From assembly GCA_934675795.1 (NCBI GenBank), contig CAKURW010000038.1:1-18070 (forward strand): a stretch of 18,070 nucleotides of DNA, read 5' to 3'. Source of the DNA: an uncultured Collinsella sp. (lineage in GTDB: Bacteria > Actinomycetota > Coriobacteriia > Coriobacteriales > Coriobacteriaceae). Under the pieces are notes generated by a model. It worked only from the letters and a program-made list of their open reading frames with translations. It was not told the origin of the DNA and did not search any database. The first letter of the stretch is position 1. Every line of letters starts with the position of its first letter. The position numbers were made by a program, and so were the translations under genes. Positions 6,570-14,177 of this stretch are shown here, in pieces.

Positions 6570-7226
6570 TTAGCCCTCCTTGCGGACTTTTTGCAGGTAG
6601 CGGTACACGCTGGGCTCCGAGATGCCCAACGCGGTGGCAGCGCAGGCCACGGCGCCCTTGAGCATGAACACCCCGTTGCCGTTGAGGTGGCGAATGACGT
6701 CCACGCGGTCGCTCTGACCAAGCGACGCTACATCCAGCCCGCGCGCGCTCAGCAACTCGGCAATGCTGCGGTCGATGAGCTCCTGCGTGGACTCCGAAAG
6801 GCTTTCGACCTCGATGGGGGAGGGCTCGGTGCGTGCGGGAGCGGCGTCAAAGCAGGCCATAAGCTGCTGGGCCATGGCACTGATGTTGCGCACGGCCGAA
6901 AGATCGGTGTTGACGCAGAGCATGCCGACGATCTCGCCGTCCTCGCGAATGAAGTACGTCGCCGACTCCAGCGTCTTGCCACCGGCACCGCGGCCTTCGT
7001 AGCCCGTAATGAACGGCAGATCGCGATATTTACCATCGTGCATGATCTTGAGTGCCAGATCGGTGGCGGGACCGCCGACCTTACGGCCGCTCACGATGCC
7101 GTTGCGAATATCGACGATGGCGTGGTCGGGATCCGAGAAATCGTGCAGCACGATTTCGCTGTTCTTACCGAGTACCTGCTCCAGGAAATCGACCATCGGC
7201 AAAAAGCGGCGTACGGTCTCGTTCAC
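6570..7226 (-). CDS. YheO/DauR-like PAS-domain transcriptional regulator
   Basis: A 218-aa DNA-binding protein. The N-terminal part (about 1-115), starting near R-R-F-L-P-M-V-D-F-L and including S-E-I-V-L-H-D-F and I-V-G-M-L-C-V-N-T-D, matches the YheO-like PAS domain. The C-terminal part (about 155-215) has the matching helix-turn-helix, ending A-A-T-A-L-G-I-S-E-P-S-V-Y-R-Y-L-Q-K. E. coli YheO and the D-arginine regulator DauR share this layout. I chose the GTG at 7226: AAAGGAG lies six bases before it, while an in-frame TTG two codons upstream abuts the Shine-Dalgarno. It is divergent from the permease, so it probably controls the purine transport and catabolism genes, sensing a small ligand through the PAS domain. 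Confidence 0.87.
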   Translation of the reverse strand: MNETVRRFLPMVDFLEQVLGKNSEIVLHDFSDPDHAIVDIRNGIVSGRKVGGPATDLALKIMHDGKYRDLPFITGYEGRGAGGKTLESATYFIREDGEIVGMLCVNTDLSAVRNISAMAQQLMACFDAAPARTEPSPIEVESLSESTQELIDRSIAELLSARGLDVASLGQSDRVDVIRHLNGNGVFMLKGAVACAATALGISEPSVYRYLQKVRKEG

Positions 7227-7577
7227 GGGCAACTCCTTTGGGTTCTATCGAAGTGTTCATAACAATTTTTTATCATGGTAACACGCTGCTCATCATCTCG
7301 TATATCCGCAGGTACATTGCGTAATACAGACGAACGGTAGGAATTTAGCGGTAAACGGTTGACCAAAAGAAAAGTAAGATGTCATTTTGACCAGACACTT
7401 TCCTGACCTGCGGAAATGCATTATCTCAGCTGAAGAATAGTCTGATAACAAAAAATTATTATTGAGAATGAGAATCATCTTTAATACGATATGCAACGAA
7501 GGCACAACCTCAACCCCGCACTGCGTCACAATAGAGCGTTAGATGCGAAAACAACTATTTCGAGGATTGGTGGTCAA
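7227..7577. promoter_or_regulatory. Divergent control region between the PAS-HTH regulator and the permease
   Basis: About 350 bp of markedly AT-rich sequence without a credible gene. It contains two TTGACCA copies (7359-7365, 7387-7393), an inverted repeat TTATCTCAG (7421-7429) / CTGATAA (7442-7448), and the permease promoter with a Fur-like box described separately. The inverted repeat lies just upstream of that promoter, where the neighbouring regulator could bind. No riboswitch fold was recognised in the roughly 80-nt permease leader. Confidence 0.55.
7462..7490 (+). promoter_or_regulatory. Permease promoter overlapped by a Fur-box-like sequence
   Basis: TTGAGA (7462-7467, 5/6 match to consensus -35) and TACGAT (7485-7490, 4/6 match to -10) are separated by exactly 17 bp. 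Positions 7464-7482 match the classic 19-bp Fur consensus at 14 of 19 bases, with core GAGAATGAGAATCAT. A Fur-type protein bound there would cover the -35 and the spacer and block transcription. Transcripts would start near 7497, about 80 nt before the ATG. Confidence 0.5.
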
Positions 7578-8972
7578 ATGACCCAGGAGACGGTTACGAA
7601 CGGCACTGAAGCCCTGTTCACTCGCGAAGGCATGCCGCCCGTTAAGGAAATGATCCCGTGTGCCCTTCAGCATGTACTGGCATCGTTTGCCGGCATCATT
7701 ACCCCGGCGGTCATCATGGCCGGCGTCTACGGCTTTAATAGCCAGCAGAGCACCGACATCATTCAGGTTGCACTCATTCTTTCGGCGATCGACACGGCCC
7801 TTCAGGCCTTCGCTCCCTTCCGTCGCATTGGCGGCGGCCTGCCCATCGTCATGGGCGTTTCGTTCGCGTTCCTGCCGGCCCTTCAGGCCATGGGCGCCTC
7901 GGGCTTTAGTTTTGGCGCGCTGCTGGGCGGCGAGATCGTTGGCGGTGCCGTCGCGGTCCTCTTTGGTCTGGCCTACAGCAAGATTAAGTGGCTGTTCCCG
8001 CCCGTCGTGACCGGCACGGTCATCTTCTCCATTGGTGTCTCTCTCTATCCCACGGCCGTCAAATACATGGCCGGTGGCATGGGCACGCCGTTGTGGGGCA
8101 CCCCGCAGGCATGGTGCGTCGCTCTTATCACCTTCGCCGTGGTCTTTGCGCTCGCCAACTTTGGCAAGGGCACGCTCAAGCTGGGATCCGTGTTCTTTGG
8201 CATGATCGTTGGCATGATTGTCTCCATCCCCTTTGGCATGATCGACTTCTCCAGCGTCGCCACCGCTCAGGTCTTCGCCCTTCCCAAGCTCATGCCCTAC
8301 GCACTCGAGTTTGATCCCGAGGTCTGCATTACCCTCGCCGTCGTGTTCCCCATGGTCGCCATCCAGGTTATCGGCGACGTCTCCGCTGCCTGCCTGGGCT
8401 CCATCGACCGTATGCCCACCGAGCGCGAGCTTTCCGGCGCTATCGTGTCCCAGGGCCTCACCTCTATGGTCGGCGGCCTGCTGGGCGGTCTTCCCACCAG
8501 CGCCCTTGGCCAGAACGTGGGCATCATCTGCTCCAACAAGGTCGTCAACAAGTGGGTCTTTGTGATCATCGCGGCCGTCTTTGCCATCGCCGGTCTGTTC
8601 CCGCAGCTCTCTGCCGTCCTTTCCGCTATCCCGCAGCCCGTCATCGGCGGCGCGACCGTCGGCGTCTTTGGCACCATCACCATGAACGGTGTGCGCATGT
8701 TCACCCGCGAGGGCCTCACGCAGCGCACCACCACCATCGTCGGCACCTCCGTTGTCTTTGGCTTGGGTATCTGGATGGCCAGCGGTTGCCTTGCCGGCGA
8801 GGGCATGCCCACCTGGGTGTCCACCGTCATCGGCTCCAACGCCGTAACCCCCACCGCCATCATGGCCATCGTGCTCAACCTGATCCTTCCGCAGACGCCG
8901 GTCGTGGCTCAGCACATCGATGCCGCCAAGGATGCCGCTGTGAATCTGGTCCTGCCCGAGAGCAAGAAGTAA
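7578..8972 (+). CDS. NCS2 family uracil/xanthine-type permease
   Basis: A 464-aa integral membrane nucleobase:cation symporter of the NCS2/NAT family, with about 14 hydrophobic segments. L-Q-H-V-L-A-S-F-A-G (30-39) carries the TM1 His seen in XanQ and UraA. V-I-G-D-V-S-A (264-270) is the TM8 motif, and G-Q-N-V-G (311-315) is the TM10 Q-N signature for purine recognition. The position normally Glu in TM8 (E-x-x-G-D) is Gln263. I chose the ATG at 7578, which gives the family N-terminus; an ATG at 7491 would overlap the predicted transcription start. Next to ssnA, ygfK and an XDH-type hydroxylase it most likely imports xanthine, urate or a related purine. Specificity cannot be read directly. Confidence 0.9.
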   Translation: MTQETVTNGTEALFTREGMPPVKEMIPCALQHVLASFAGIITPAVIMAGVYGFNSQQSTDIIQVALILSAIDTALQAFAPFRRIGGGLPIVMGVSFAFLPALQAMGASGFSFGALLGGEIVGGAVAVLFGLAYSKIKWLFPPVVTGTVIFSIGVSLYPTAVKYMAGGMGTPLWGTPQAWCVALITFAVVFALANFGKGTLKLGSVFFGMIVGMIVSIPFGMIDFSSVATAQVFALPKLMPYALEFDPEVCITLAVVFPMVAIQVIGDVSAACLGSIDRMPTERELSGAIVSQGLTSMVGGLLGGLPTSALGQNVGIICSNKVVNKWVFVIIAAVFAIAGLFPQLSAVLSAIPQPVIGGATVGVFGTITMNGVRMFTREGLTQRTTTIVGTSVVFGLGIWMASGCLAGEGMPTWVSTVIGSNAVTPTAIMAIVLNLILPQTPVVAQHIDAAKDAAVNLVLPESKK

Positions 8973-8989
8973 CCAATTTCGGTGCTATT

Positions 8990-9151
8990 CGCCGGCGGAC
9001 GCATCGCCTCGTCCGCCGGCGCCATGCGGCGCCAAGCCGCACTTCAAAGGGCTTGTCCCTTTGGTGAAGCGTTGACGGGAGAGGGCCCGTTTCCGGTGTA
9101 GGCCGGCGCTTCGCACTTCCGCCATGTCAGAGGTGTCAAACCCCGCCTCTG
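8990..9151 (+). other. Hairpin-rich intergenic leader between the permease and ssnA
   Basis: A 197-bp gap holds consecutive potential structures. An 11-bp perfect stem pairs GCCGGCGGACG (8991-9001) with CGTCCGCCGGC (9010-9020). CAAAGGG/CCCTTTG pairs 9045-9051 with 9057-9063. A three-way junction closes with GAAGCG (9066-9071) and CGCTTC (9107-9112), enclosing ACGGG/CCCGT (9075-9079, 9086-9090) and CCGG/CCGG (9093-9096, 9103-9106). CAGAGG/CCTCTG pairs 9128-9133 with 9146-9151, just before the ssnA ribosome site. No T tract follows the first hairpin, so it is not a classic terminator. It could be a cis-regulatory RNA or an mRNA-stabilising element; I matched it to no known riboswitch. Confidence 0.45.
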
Positions 9152-9169
9152 ATGTTGAAGGGAGCATTT

Positions 9170-10525
9170 ATGCTTCTGGTCGCTAACGGTTCCGTCTTTA
9201 CCCGCAACGCTCAGACTCCGTTCATTCCCAACGGTGCAGTCGCTATTGACGGAGATACGATCGTCGAAGTGGGCCCCGAGCGCGAGCTCAAGGCCAAGTA
9301 CCCGGATGCCGAGTACGTCGACGCCCAGGGCAACCTCATCATGCCCGGACTCATCAACTGCCACACCCACATCTACTCGGGTCTGGCCCGCGGCCTTGCC
9401 ATTAAGGGCTGCAACCCCACCAACTTCCTGGAGAATCTTGAGCAGCAGTGGTGGAAGATCGACGACAACCTGACACTCGACGGCACCAAGGCCAGCGCCT
9501 ATGCCACGATTCTGGATTCCATCCGCGATGGCGTTACCACGATCTTCGATCACCACGCGAGCTTCTGCGAGATCCCGGGTAGCCTCTTTACCATTAAGGA
9601 CGCCGCTCAGGAGCTGGGCATGCGTTCGTGCCTGTGCTACGAGGTCTCCGACCGCCGCGGTCAGGAAAAGTGCGACCAGGCCATTGCCGAGAACGCCGAG
9701 TTTGCCCAGTGGGCCGCCAAGGAGCGTCGCGAAAACGACAACCACATGATCGCTGCTATGTTTGGCGGTCACGCCACCTTTACGCTGTCGGACGAGACCA
9801 TGGATAAGATGGCCGAGGCCAACAACGGCCTGACCGGTTTCCATATCCATGTGTGCGAGGGCATGAACGACGTGTGGGATTCCCGCCTCAACCGCGGCGG
9901 CATCAGCCCCGTCGAGCGCCTGCTGCAGCACAACCTGCTCGGTCCCGACACCATGCTCGGCCACTGCATCCACGTGACGCCCGCCGAGATGGACATCGTC
10001 AAGGAGTCCGGCACCTGGCTGGTCAACAACCCCGAATCCAATATGGGCAACGCCGTGGGCTGCGCTCCCGTGCTCGAGTTCTTCCGCCGCGGCATCCCCG
10101 TGTGCATGGGCACCGACGCCTACACCCATGACATGCTCGAGAGCCTCAAGGTCTTCCTGATCATTCAGCGCCACAACGCCGCCATGCCCAACGTGGGCTG
10201 GTGCGAGGCCATGACCATGCTGTTCGAGAACAACGCCAAGATGGCGAGCAAGTACTTCGATCGCAAGCTCGGCGTGCTCGAGGCCGGCGCTGCCGCCGAC
10301 GTCATCGTCATGGACTATAAGCCCTTTACGCCGCTGAGCGAGGAGAACATCGACGGCCACATGCTCTTTGGCATGATGGGCAAAAACTGCCGCACTACCA
10401 TCATCAACGGCCGCGTCCTGTACAAGGATCGCGAGTTCGTTGGCATTGATGAGGACAAGATCAACGCGTGGACCATGGCCGAGTCCAAGAAGCTCTGGAG
10501 CACGCTCAACGATCGCACCTACTAA
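9170..10525 (+). CDS. ssnA: SsnA-type putative aminohydrolase (purine/selenium-linked)
   Basis: A 451-aa amidohydrolase-superfamily enzyme, cytosolic. The metal site is visible: N-C-H-T-H near residue 65, the SsnA-typical I-F-D-H-H-A-S, G-F-H-I-H-V-C-E, G-H-C-I-H-V and a late G-T-D-A-Y-T-H-D. N-P-E-S-N-M-G-N-A-V-G is also characteristic of SsnA. AAGGGAG (9158-9164) lies five bases before the ATG at 9170; the ATG at 9152 would precede the Shine-Dalgarno. SsnA occurs with YgfK and selenium-dependent Mo hydroxylases, and it is part of the gut anaerobic urate-degrading clusters, where it is thought to deaminate or ring-open a purine-derived intermediate. Its exact substrate is not settled here. 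It lies in line with the permease and ygfK. Confidence 0.9.
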   Translation: MLLVANGSVFTRNAQTPFIPNGAVAIDGDTIVEVGPERELKAKYPDAEYVDAQGNLIMPGLINCHTHIYSGLARGLAIKGCNPTNFLENLEQQWWKIDDNLTLDGTKASAYATILDSIRDGVTTIFDHHASFCEIPGSLFTIKDAAQELGMRSCLCYEVSDRRGQEKCDQAIAENAEFAQWAAKERRENDNHMIAAMFGGHATFTLSDETMDKMAEANNGLTGFHIHVCEGMNDVWDSRLNRGGISPVERLLQHNLLGPDTMLGHCIHVTPAEMDIVKESGTWLVNNPESNMGNAVGCAPVLEFFRRGIPVCMGTDAYTHDMLESLKVFLIIQRHNAAMPNVGWCEAMTMLFENNAKMASKYFDRKLGVLEAGAAADVIVMDYKPFTPLSEENIDGHMLFGMMGKNCRTTIINGRVLYKDREFVGIDEDKINAWTMAESKKLWSTLNDRTY

Positions 10526-10540
10526 TTCACAAGTAGATTC

Positions 10541-10655
10541 GCGCGCGTCGGATGTTTCGCCGCATCCGACGCGCGCATAGGCGGCCTCCGCGGGGTCGCC
10601 GGCGCTGTGCTAGCGCTACACCGTATTTGCGCCCGCCGCGCGGTCTCGCCGGGCG
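10541..10655 (+). other. Hairpin-rich intergenic region between ssnA and ygfK
   Basis: The 149-bp gap starts with a perfect 14-bp stem, GCGCGCGTCGGATG (10541-10554) with CATCCGACGCGCGC (10563-10576), and an 8-nt loop. TAGCGCTA (10611-10618) is a palindrome flanked by GTG/CAC. CGCCCG (10630-10635) pairs with CGGGCG (10650-10655) just before the ygfK Shine-Dalgarno. There is no T tract, so full termination is unlikely. The element may set the relative level of ssnA and ygfK or protect mRNA ends. Confidence 0.45.
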
Positions 10656-10674
10656 TTACAGAGAGGAGCTCACT

Positions 10675-13674
10675 ATGAGCGACATCATGAGGCCGATCCC
10701 GTTTTCGCAGCTGATGAACTGGATCATCGAGGAGCACAAGACCCAGGACGCCATCTTTGGCGTGCGTAAGATGGTCACGACCAACCAGGAGGGTGCGCTT
10801 CCCATTTTTGACGAGCGCATCGAGACTCCGTTTGGCCCGGCTGCCGGTCCCAATACGCAGCTGGCCCAGAACATCGTGGCCTCTTATGTGGCCGGTTCTC
10901 GCTTCTTTGAGCTCAAGACCGTCCAGGTTATGGACGGCGAGGAGCTCTCCAAGTGCGTCAACAAGCCCTGCATCGTGGCTCAGGACGAGTGCTACAACTG
11001 CGAATGGTCGACCGAGCTCGAGGTTCCGCAGGCCTTTGCCGAGTACGTGAAGGCATGGTTTGCCTGCAACCTGATCGCTCGCGAGTACGGTCTGGGCAGC
11101 CCGGACGGCTTTGTCTTCAACATGTCGGTGGGTTATGACCTGGAGGGCATTAAGAGCCCCAAGGTCGACGCCTACATCGAGGGCATGAAGGACGCCAGCG
11201 GCTCCGACGTCTGGAACGAGTGCCGTGCCTGGGCGCTCGCCAACCTGGACAAGTTTGAGCATGTCGACGCCGCGTTTGTCGAGTCCATCCCGGCACGCGT
11301 CTCCAACTCCATTACCGAGTCTACCCTGCACGGCTGCCCGCCGGCGGAGATCGAGCGCATCGCGACCTACCTCATCACCGAGAAGGGCCTCAACACCTAC
11401 ATCAAGTGCAACCCCACGCTGCTGGGCTATGAGTTTGCACGTCAGCGCCTCAACGAGCTGGGCTTTGACTATATCGTCTTCGATGACACACACTTCCGCG
11501 AGGACCTGCAGTGGGTCGACGCCGTGCCCATGTTCGAGCGCCTGATTGCCCTGTGCGCCGAGCGCGGCCTGGAGTTTGGCGTCAAGCTCACCAACACCTT
11601 CCCCGTTGACGTGACGAGGAACGAGCTGCCTTCCACCGAGATGTATATGTCCGGCCGTTCGTTGTTCTCGCTGACCATTGAGGCTGCCCGCCGCATTACC
11701 GAGCAGTTTGACGGCAAGCTGCGCATCAGCTACTCCGGTGGTGCCACGGTCTACAACATCCGCGCCCTGTATGATGCCGGTATTTGGCCCGTTACCCTGG
11801 CGACCGACGTGCTCAAACCCGGTGGATACGAGCGCTTTAGCCAGATGGCCGGCGAGTTTACCGACCTGGATGGCAAGCCGTTCGCGGGCGTCTCTCTCGA
11901 GGCCGTGACTGCGATCCAGACCGACTCGCTCACCAACCCGCTCTACAAGAAGCCGCTGCGCCCGCTGCCCGACCGCAAGGTCGCCGGTAAGAGCCCGCTT
12001 TCCGACTGCTTTACCACGCCTTGCCGTACGAGCTGCCCCATCCAGCAGGATATTCCTGCCTATCTGGCGGCTGTTGACGAGGGCCGCTACGAGGACGCGC
12101 TCAACATCATCATCGAGCGCAACGCCCTGCCGTTCATTACCGGTACCATCTGCCCGCATCCCTGCGGCCGTGCCTGCGAACGTGCATTCTACGAGCCCGA
12201 GGGCGCCCAGATTCGCGCCAGCAAGCTCAAGGCCGCCCGCGAGGCTATGACCGCCGTGCTGCCCAAGCTGCGCGCCCAGGCCATTGCCAACGACGCCGAG
12301 CGCAACGTTGCCGTTATCGGCGGCGGCCCGGCCGGTCTGGCGACGGCGTTCTTCCTGACGCGCGCCGGCGTGCCCGTCACCATCTTTGAGGCCCGCGATT
12401 CGCTCGGCGGCGTGGTCCGTCACGTCATCCCCGAGTTCCGTATTGCCAGCGACGATATCTCGCACGATGCCGAGCTCTGCCTGGCCTTTGGCGCCAAGGT
12501 GCAGCTCACCGCCCGTGTGGAGTCCATCGACGAGCTCAAGGCTCAGGGCTTTACCGACGTGGTCGTGGCCACCGGTGCCTGGATGCCCGGCTCTGCCGGC
12601 CTGGGCGAGGGTGCCGAGCTCGACGTGCTGGAGTTCCTCGAGGCCGCCAAGAAGGGCGAGAAGCTCGAGCTGGGCGAGGACGTCGTGGTCATCGGCGCCG
12701 GCAACACCGCCATGGACGCCGCCCGCGTGGCCAAGCGCCTGGCCGGTGTGAAGAACGTGCGCCTGGTGTATCGCCGCACCAAGAAGCAGATGCCCGCCGA
12801 CGAGGAAGAGCTCGATCTTGCTCTTGTCGACGGTGTGGAGTTCTGCGAGCTGCTGGCGCCCAAGGCGCTCAACGGCGCGGTGCTGACCTGCGATGTCATG
12901 GAGCTTGGCGAGCCGGATGCAAGCGGCCGTCGCAGTCCCGTCGCCACGGGCGAGACCGTTGAGCTGCCCGCCACCACGGTAATCTGCGCCGTGGGCGAGG
13001 GCATCGACGCCAGCCTGTACGACGCCGCGGGCGTCGAGCACGACCGTCGTGGTCGCCTTGCCGCCACCTCGACCGGTGTCGAGGGCGTCTGGGCTGCCGG
13101 TGACTGCCGCCGCGGTCCGGCCACCGTGGTCGAGGCTATCGCCGACGCCGCCGAGGTCGCCCGCGCCATCGCCGGTGTGGACTTTAACAAGTACGCTGAC
13201 CAGAACGCTCAGGCCGGTCGCGAGGACACCTGCTACGAGCGCAAGGGCACCCTGTGCCGCGACAAGCGCAACTGCACCAAGACTCGCTGCCTGGGCTGCG
13301 GCTCGGTGTGCGAGGTCTGCTGCGACGTGTGTCCCAACCGCGCCAACGTGGCCATTAAGGTTCCGGGTCTGGACAAGCATCAGGTCGTCCATGTCGACGG
13401 CATGTGCAACGAGTGCGGCAACTGCGCCGTGTTCTGCCCCTACCAGGAGGGTCGTCCCTACAAGGACAAGCTCACCCTGTTCTGGAGCGAGCAGGGCATG
13501 GAGAACTCCGAGAACGAGGGCTTCCTGGCCGTGGACGAGGACCACTTTAAGGTCCGCGTCGCCGGCACGGTCCGTACCGTTTCGGTCGATGCCGTCAACA
13601 CCGGCCTGCCCGAGGCCGTCCGCCTGACCATCAGGGCTGTGCGCGACAACTATTCGTACCTTCTCAAGAAATAG
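10675..13674 (+). CDS. ygfK: YgfK-type Fe-S flavoprotein (putative selenate reductase / purine-pathway oxidoreductase subunit)
   Basis: A 999-aa multidomain protein, close to E. coli YgfK in length. The N-terminal half (to about 440) is a dihydroorotate-dehydrogenase-like barrel starting R-P-I-P-F-S-Q-L-M-N-W. A GltD-like part follows: cysteines near 445-454 (P-C-R-T-S-C-P-I-Q) and C-P-H-P-C-G-R-A-C, an FAD site G-G-G-P-A-G (549-554) and an NAD(P) site G-A-G-N-T-A (674-679). The C-terminus has ferredoxin-type cysteines near 867-880 and 910-918. AGGAG lies six bases before the ATG at 10675. The ferredoxin gene follows after 11 bp and the Mo hydroxylase after that, so YgfK is the likely NAD(P)/flavin end of their electron chain. 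The selenate reductase name is historical; purine or urate metabolism fits this context better. Confidence 0.92.
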   Translation: MSDIMRPIPFSQLMNWIIEEHKTQDAIFGVRKMVTTNQEGALPIFDERIETPFGPAAGPNTQLAQNIVASYVAGSRFFELKTVQVMDGEELSKCVNKPCIVAQDECYNCEWSTELEVPQAFAEYVKAWFACNLIAREYGLGSPDGFVFNMSVGYDLEGIKSPKVDAYIEGMKDASGSDVWNECRAWALANLDKFEHVDAAFVESIPARVSNSITESTLHGCPPAEIERIATYLITEKGLNTYIKCNPTLLGYEFARQRLNELGFDYIVFDDTHFREDLQWVDAVPMFERLIALCAERGLEFGVKLTNTFPVDVTRNELPSTEMYMSGRSLFSLTIEAARRITEQFDGKLRISYSGGATVYNIRALYDAGIWPVTLATDVLKPGGYERFSQMAGEFTDLDGKPFAGVSLEAVTAIQTDSLTNPLYKKPLRPLPDRKVAGKSPLSDCFTTPCRTSCPIQQDIPAYLAAVDEGRYEDALNIIIERNALPFITGTICPHPCGRACERAFYEPEGAQIRASKLKAAREAMTAVLPKLRAQAIANDAERNVAVIGGGPAGLATAFFLTRAGVPVTIFEARDSLGGVVRHVIPEFRIASDDISHDAELCLAFGAKVQLTARVESIDELKAQGFTDVVVATGAWMPGSAGLGEGAELDVLEFLEAAKKGEKLELGEDVVVIGAGNTAMDAARVAKRLAGVKNVRLVYRRTKKQMPADEEELDLALVDGVEFCELLAPKALNGAVLTCDVMELGEPDASGRRSPVATGETVELPATTVICAVGEGIDASLYDAAGVEHDRRGRLAATSTGVEGVWAAGDCRRGPATVVEAIADAAEVARAIAGVDFNKYADQNAQAGREDTCYERKGTLCRDKRNCTKTRCLGCGSVCEVCCDVCPNRANVAIKVPGLDKHQVVHVDGMCNECGNCAVFCPYQEGRPYKDKLTLFWSEQGMENSENEGFLAVDEDHFKVRVAGTVRTVSVDAVNTGLPEAVRLTIRAVRDNYSYLLKK

Positions 13675-13685
13675 GCGAGTCTCTT

Positions 13686-14165
13686 ATGGCCAAAGCTATT
13701 CAACATAACGTGGCCTACGTTGCCTGCGGAAGCGGCTGTGCTTTCGCAGGCGGCGATGCCCACTGCAGCGAAGGCTGCATTGGCTGTGGCGCCTGCGTCA
13801 CGGCCTGCCCCCACGGTGCCATCGAGCTGGTCGATGGCGTTGCCCGCGTGGACCGCTCCAAGTGCACGGGCTGCGGCCTGTGCGGCATGGCGTGCCCGCA
13901 GCGCGTGATTGCCTTCGTCCCCGGCTACCAGAACATCCTGGTGCGCTGCAACAACACCGATAAGGGCGCCATTGCCCGCAAGATCTGCGACACCAGCTGC
14001 ATCGGCTGCGGCATGTGCGCCAAAAAGTGCCCCGCCGGAGCCATCCGCATCGAGGACAACTGTGCCCATATCGACGGCACGGACTGCCTGTCGTGCGGCA
14101 TGTGCGCCGTCGTGTGCCCGCATGGCGCCATCCACGATCGTACCGGCATCGCCGCCGGCGTGTAG
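13686..14165 (+). CDS. Soluble RnfB-like ferredoxin with four 4Fe-4S motifs
   Basis: A 159-aa cytosolic Fe-S protein with no membrane segment. Four C-x2-C-x2-C-x3-C-P motifs are visible: C31-C41, C60-C70, C105-C115 and C134-C144. Extra cysteines at C14, C18, C27, C88 and C101 resemble the RnfB pattern, where a partial cluster (V-R-C-N-N-T-D-K-G-A-I-A-R-K-I-C) precedes the second ferredoxin pair. RnfB's N-terminal membrane anchor and the other Rnf genes are absent. It sits 11 bp after ygfK and 12 bp before the Mo hydroxylase, so it most likely carries electrons between the two. The ribosome site before the ATG is weak (GGCGAG), consistent with translational coupling to ygfK. Confidence 0.88.
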   Translation: MAKAIQHNVAYVACGSGCAFAGGDAHCSEGCIGCGACVTACPHGAIELVDGVARVDRSKCTGCGLCGMACPQRVIAFVPGYQNILVRCNNTDKGAIARKICDTSCIGCGMCAKKCPAGAIRIEDNCAHIDGTDCLSCGMCAVVCPHGAIHDRTGIAAGV

Positions 14166-14177
14166 AAGGGAATCACC

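Noticed and set aside
7497..7577. Purine riboswitch in the permease leader
   Set aside because: The roughly 80-nt leader shows no recognisable three-way junction or conserved purine-aptamer bases.
7539..8915. Open frame of about 460 codons on the minus strand opposite the permease
   Set aside because: Composition dominated by Gly, Asp, His and Ala, as expected for the complement of a membrane protein gene; no domain seen.
10522..13545. Open frame of about 1000 codons on the minus strand opposite ygfK
   Set aside because: Antisense shadow of a high-GC gene: rich in Ala, Gly, Val, His and Asp with no recognisable domain, while the plus strand encodes a full YgfK with motifs and a ribosome site.
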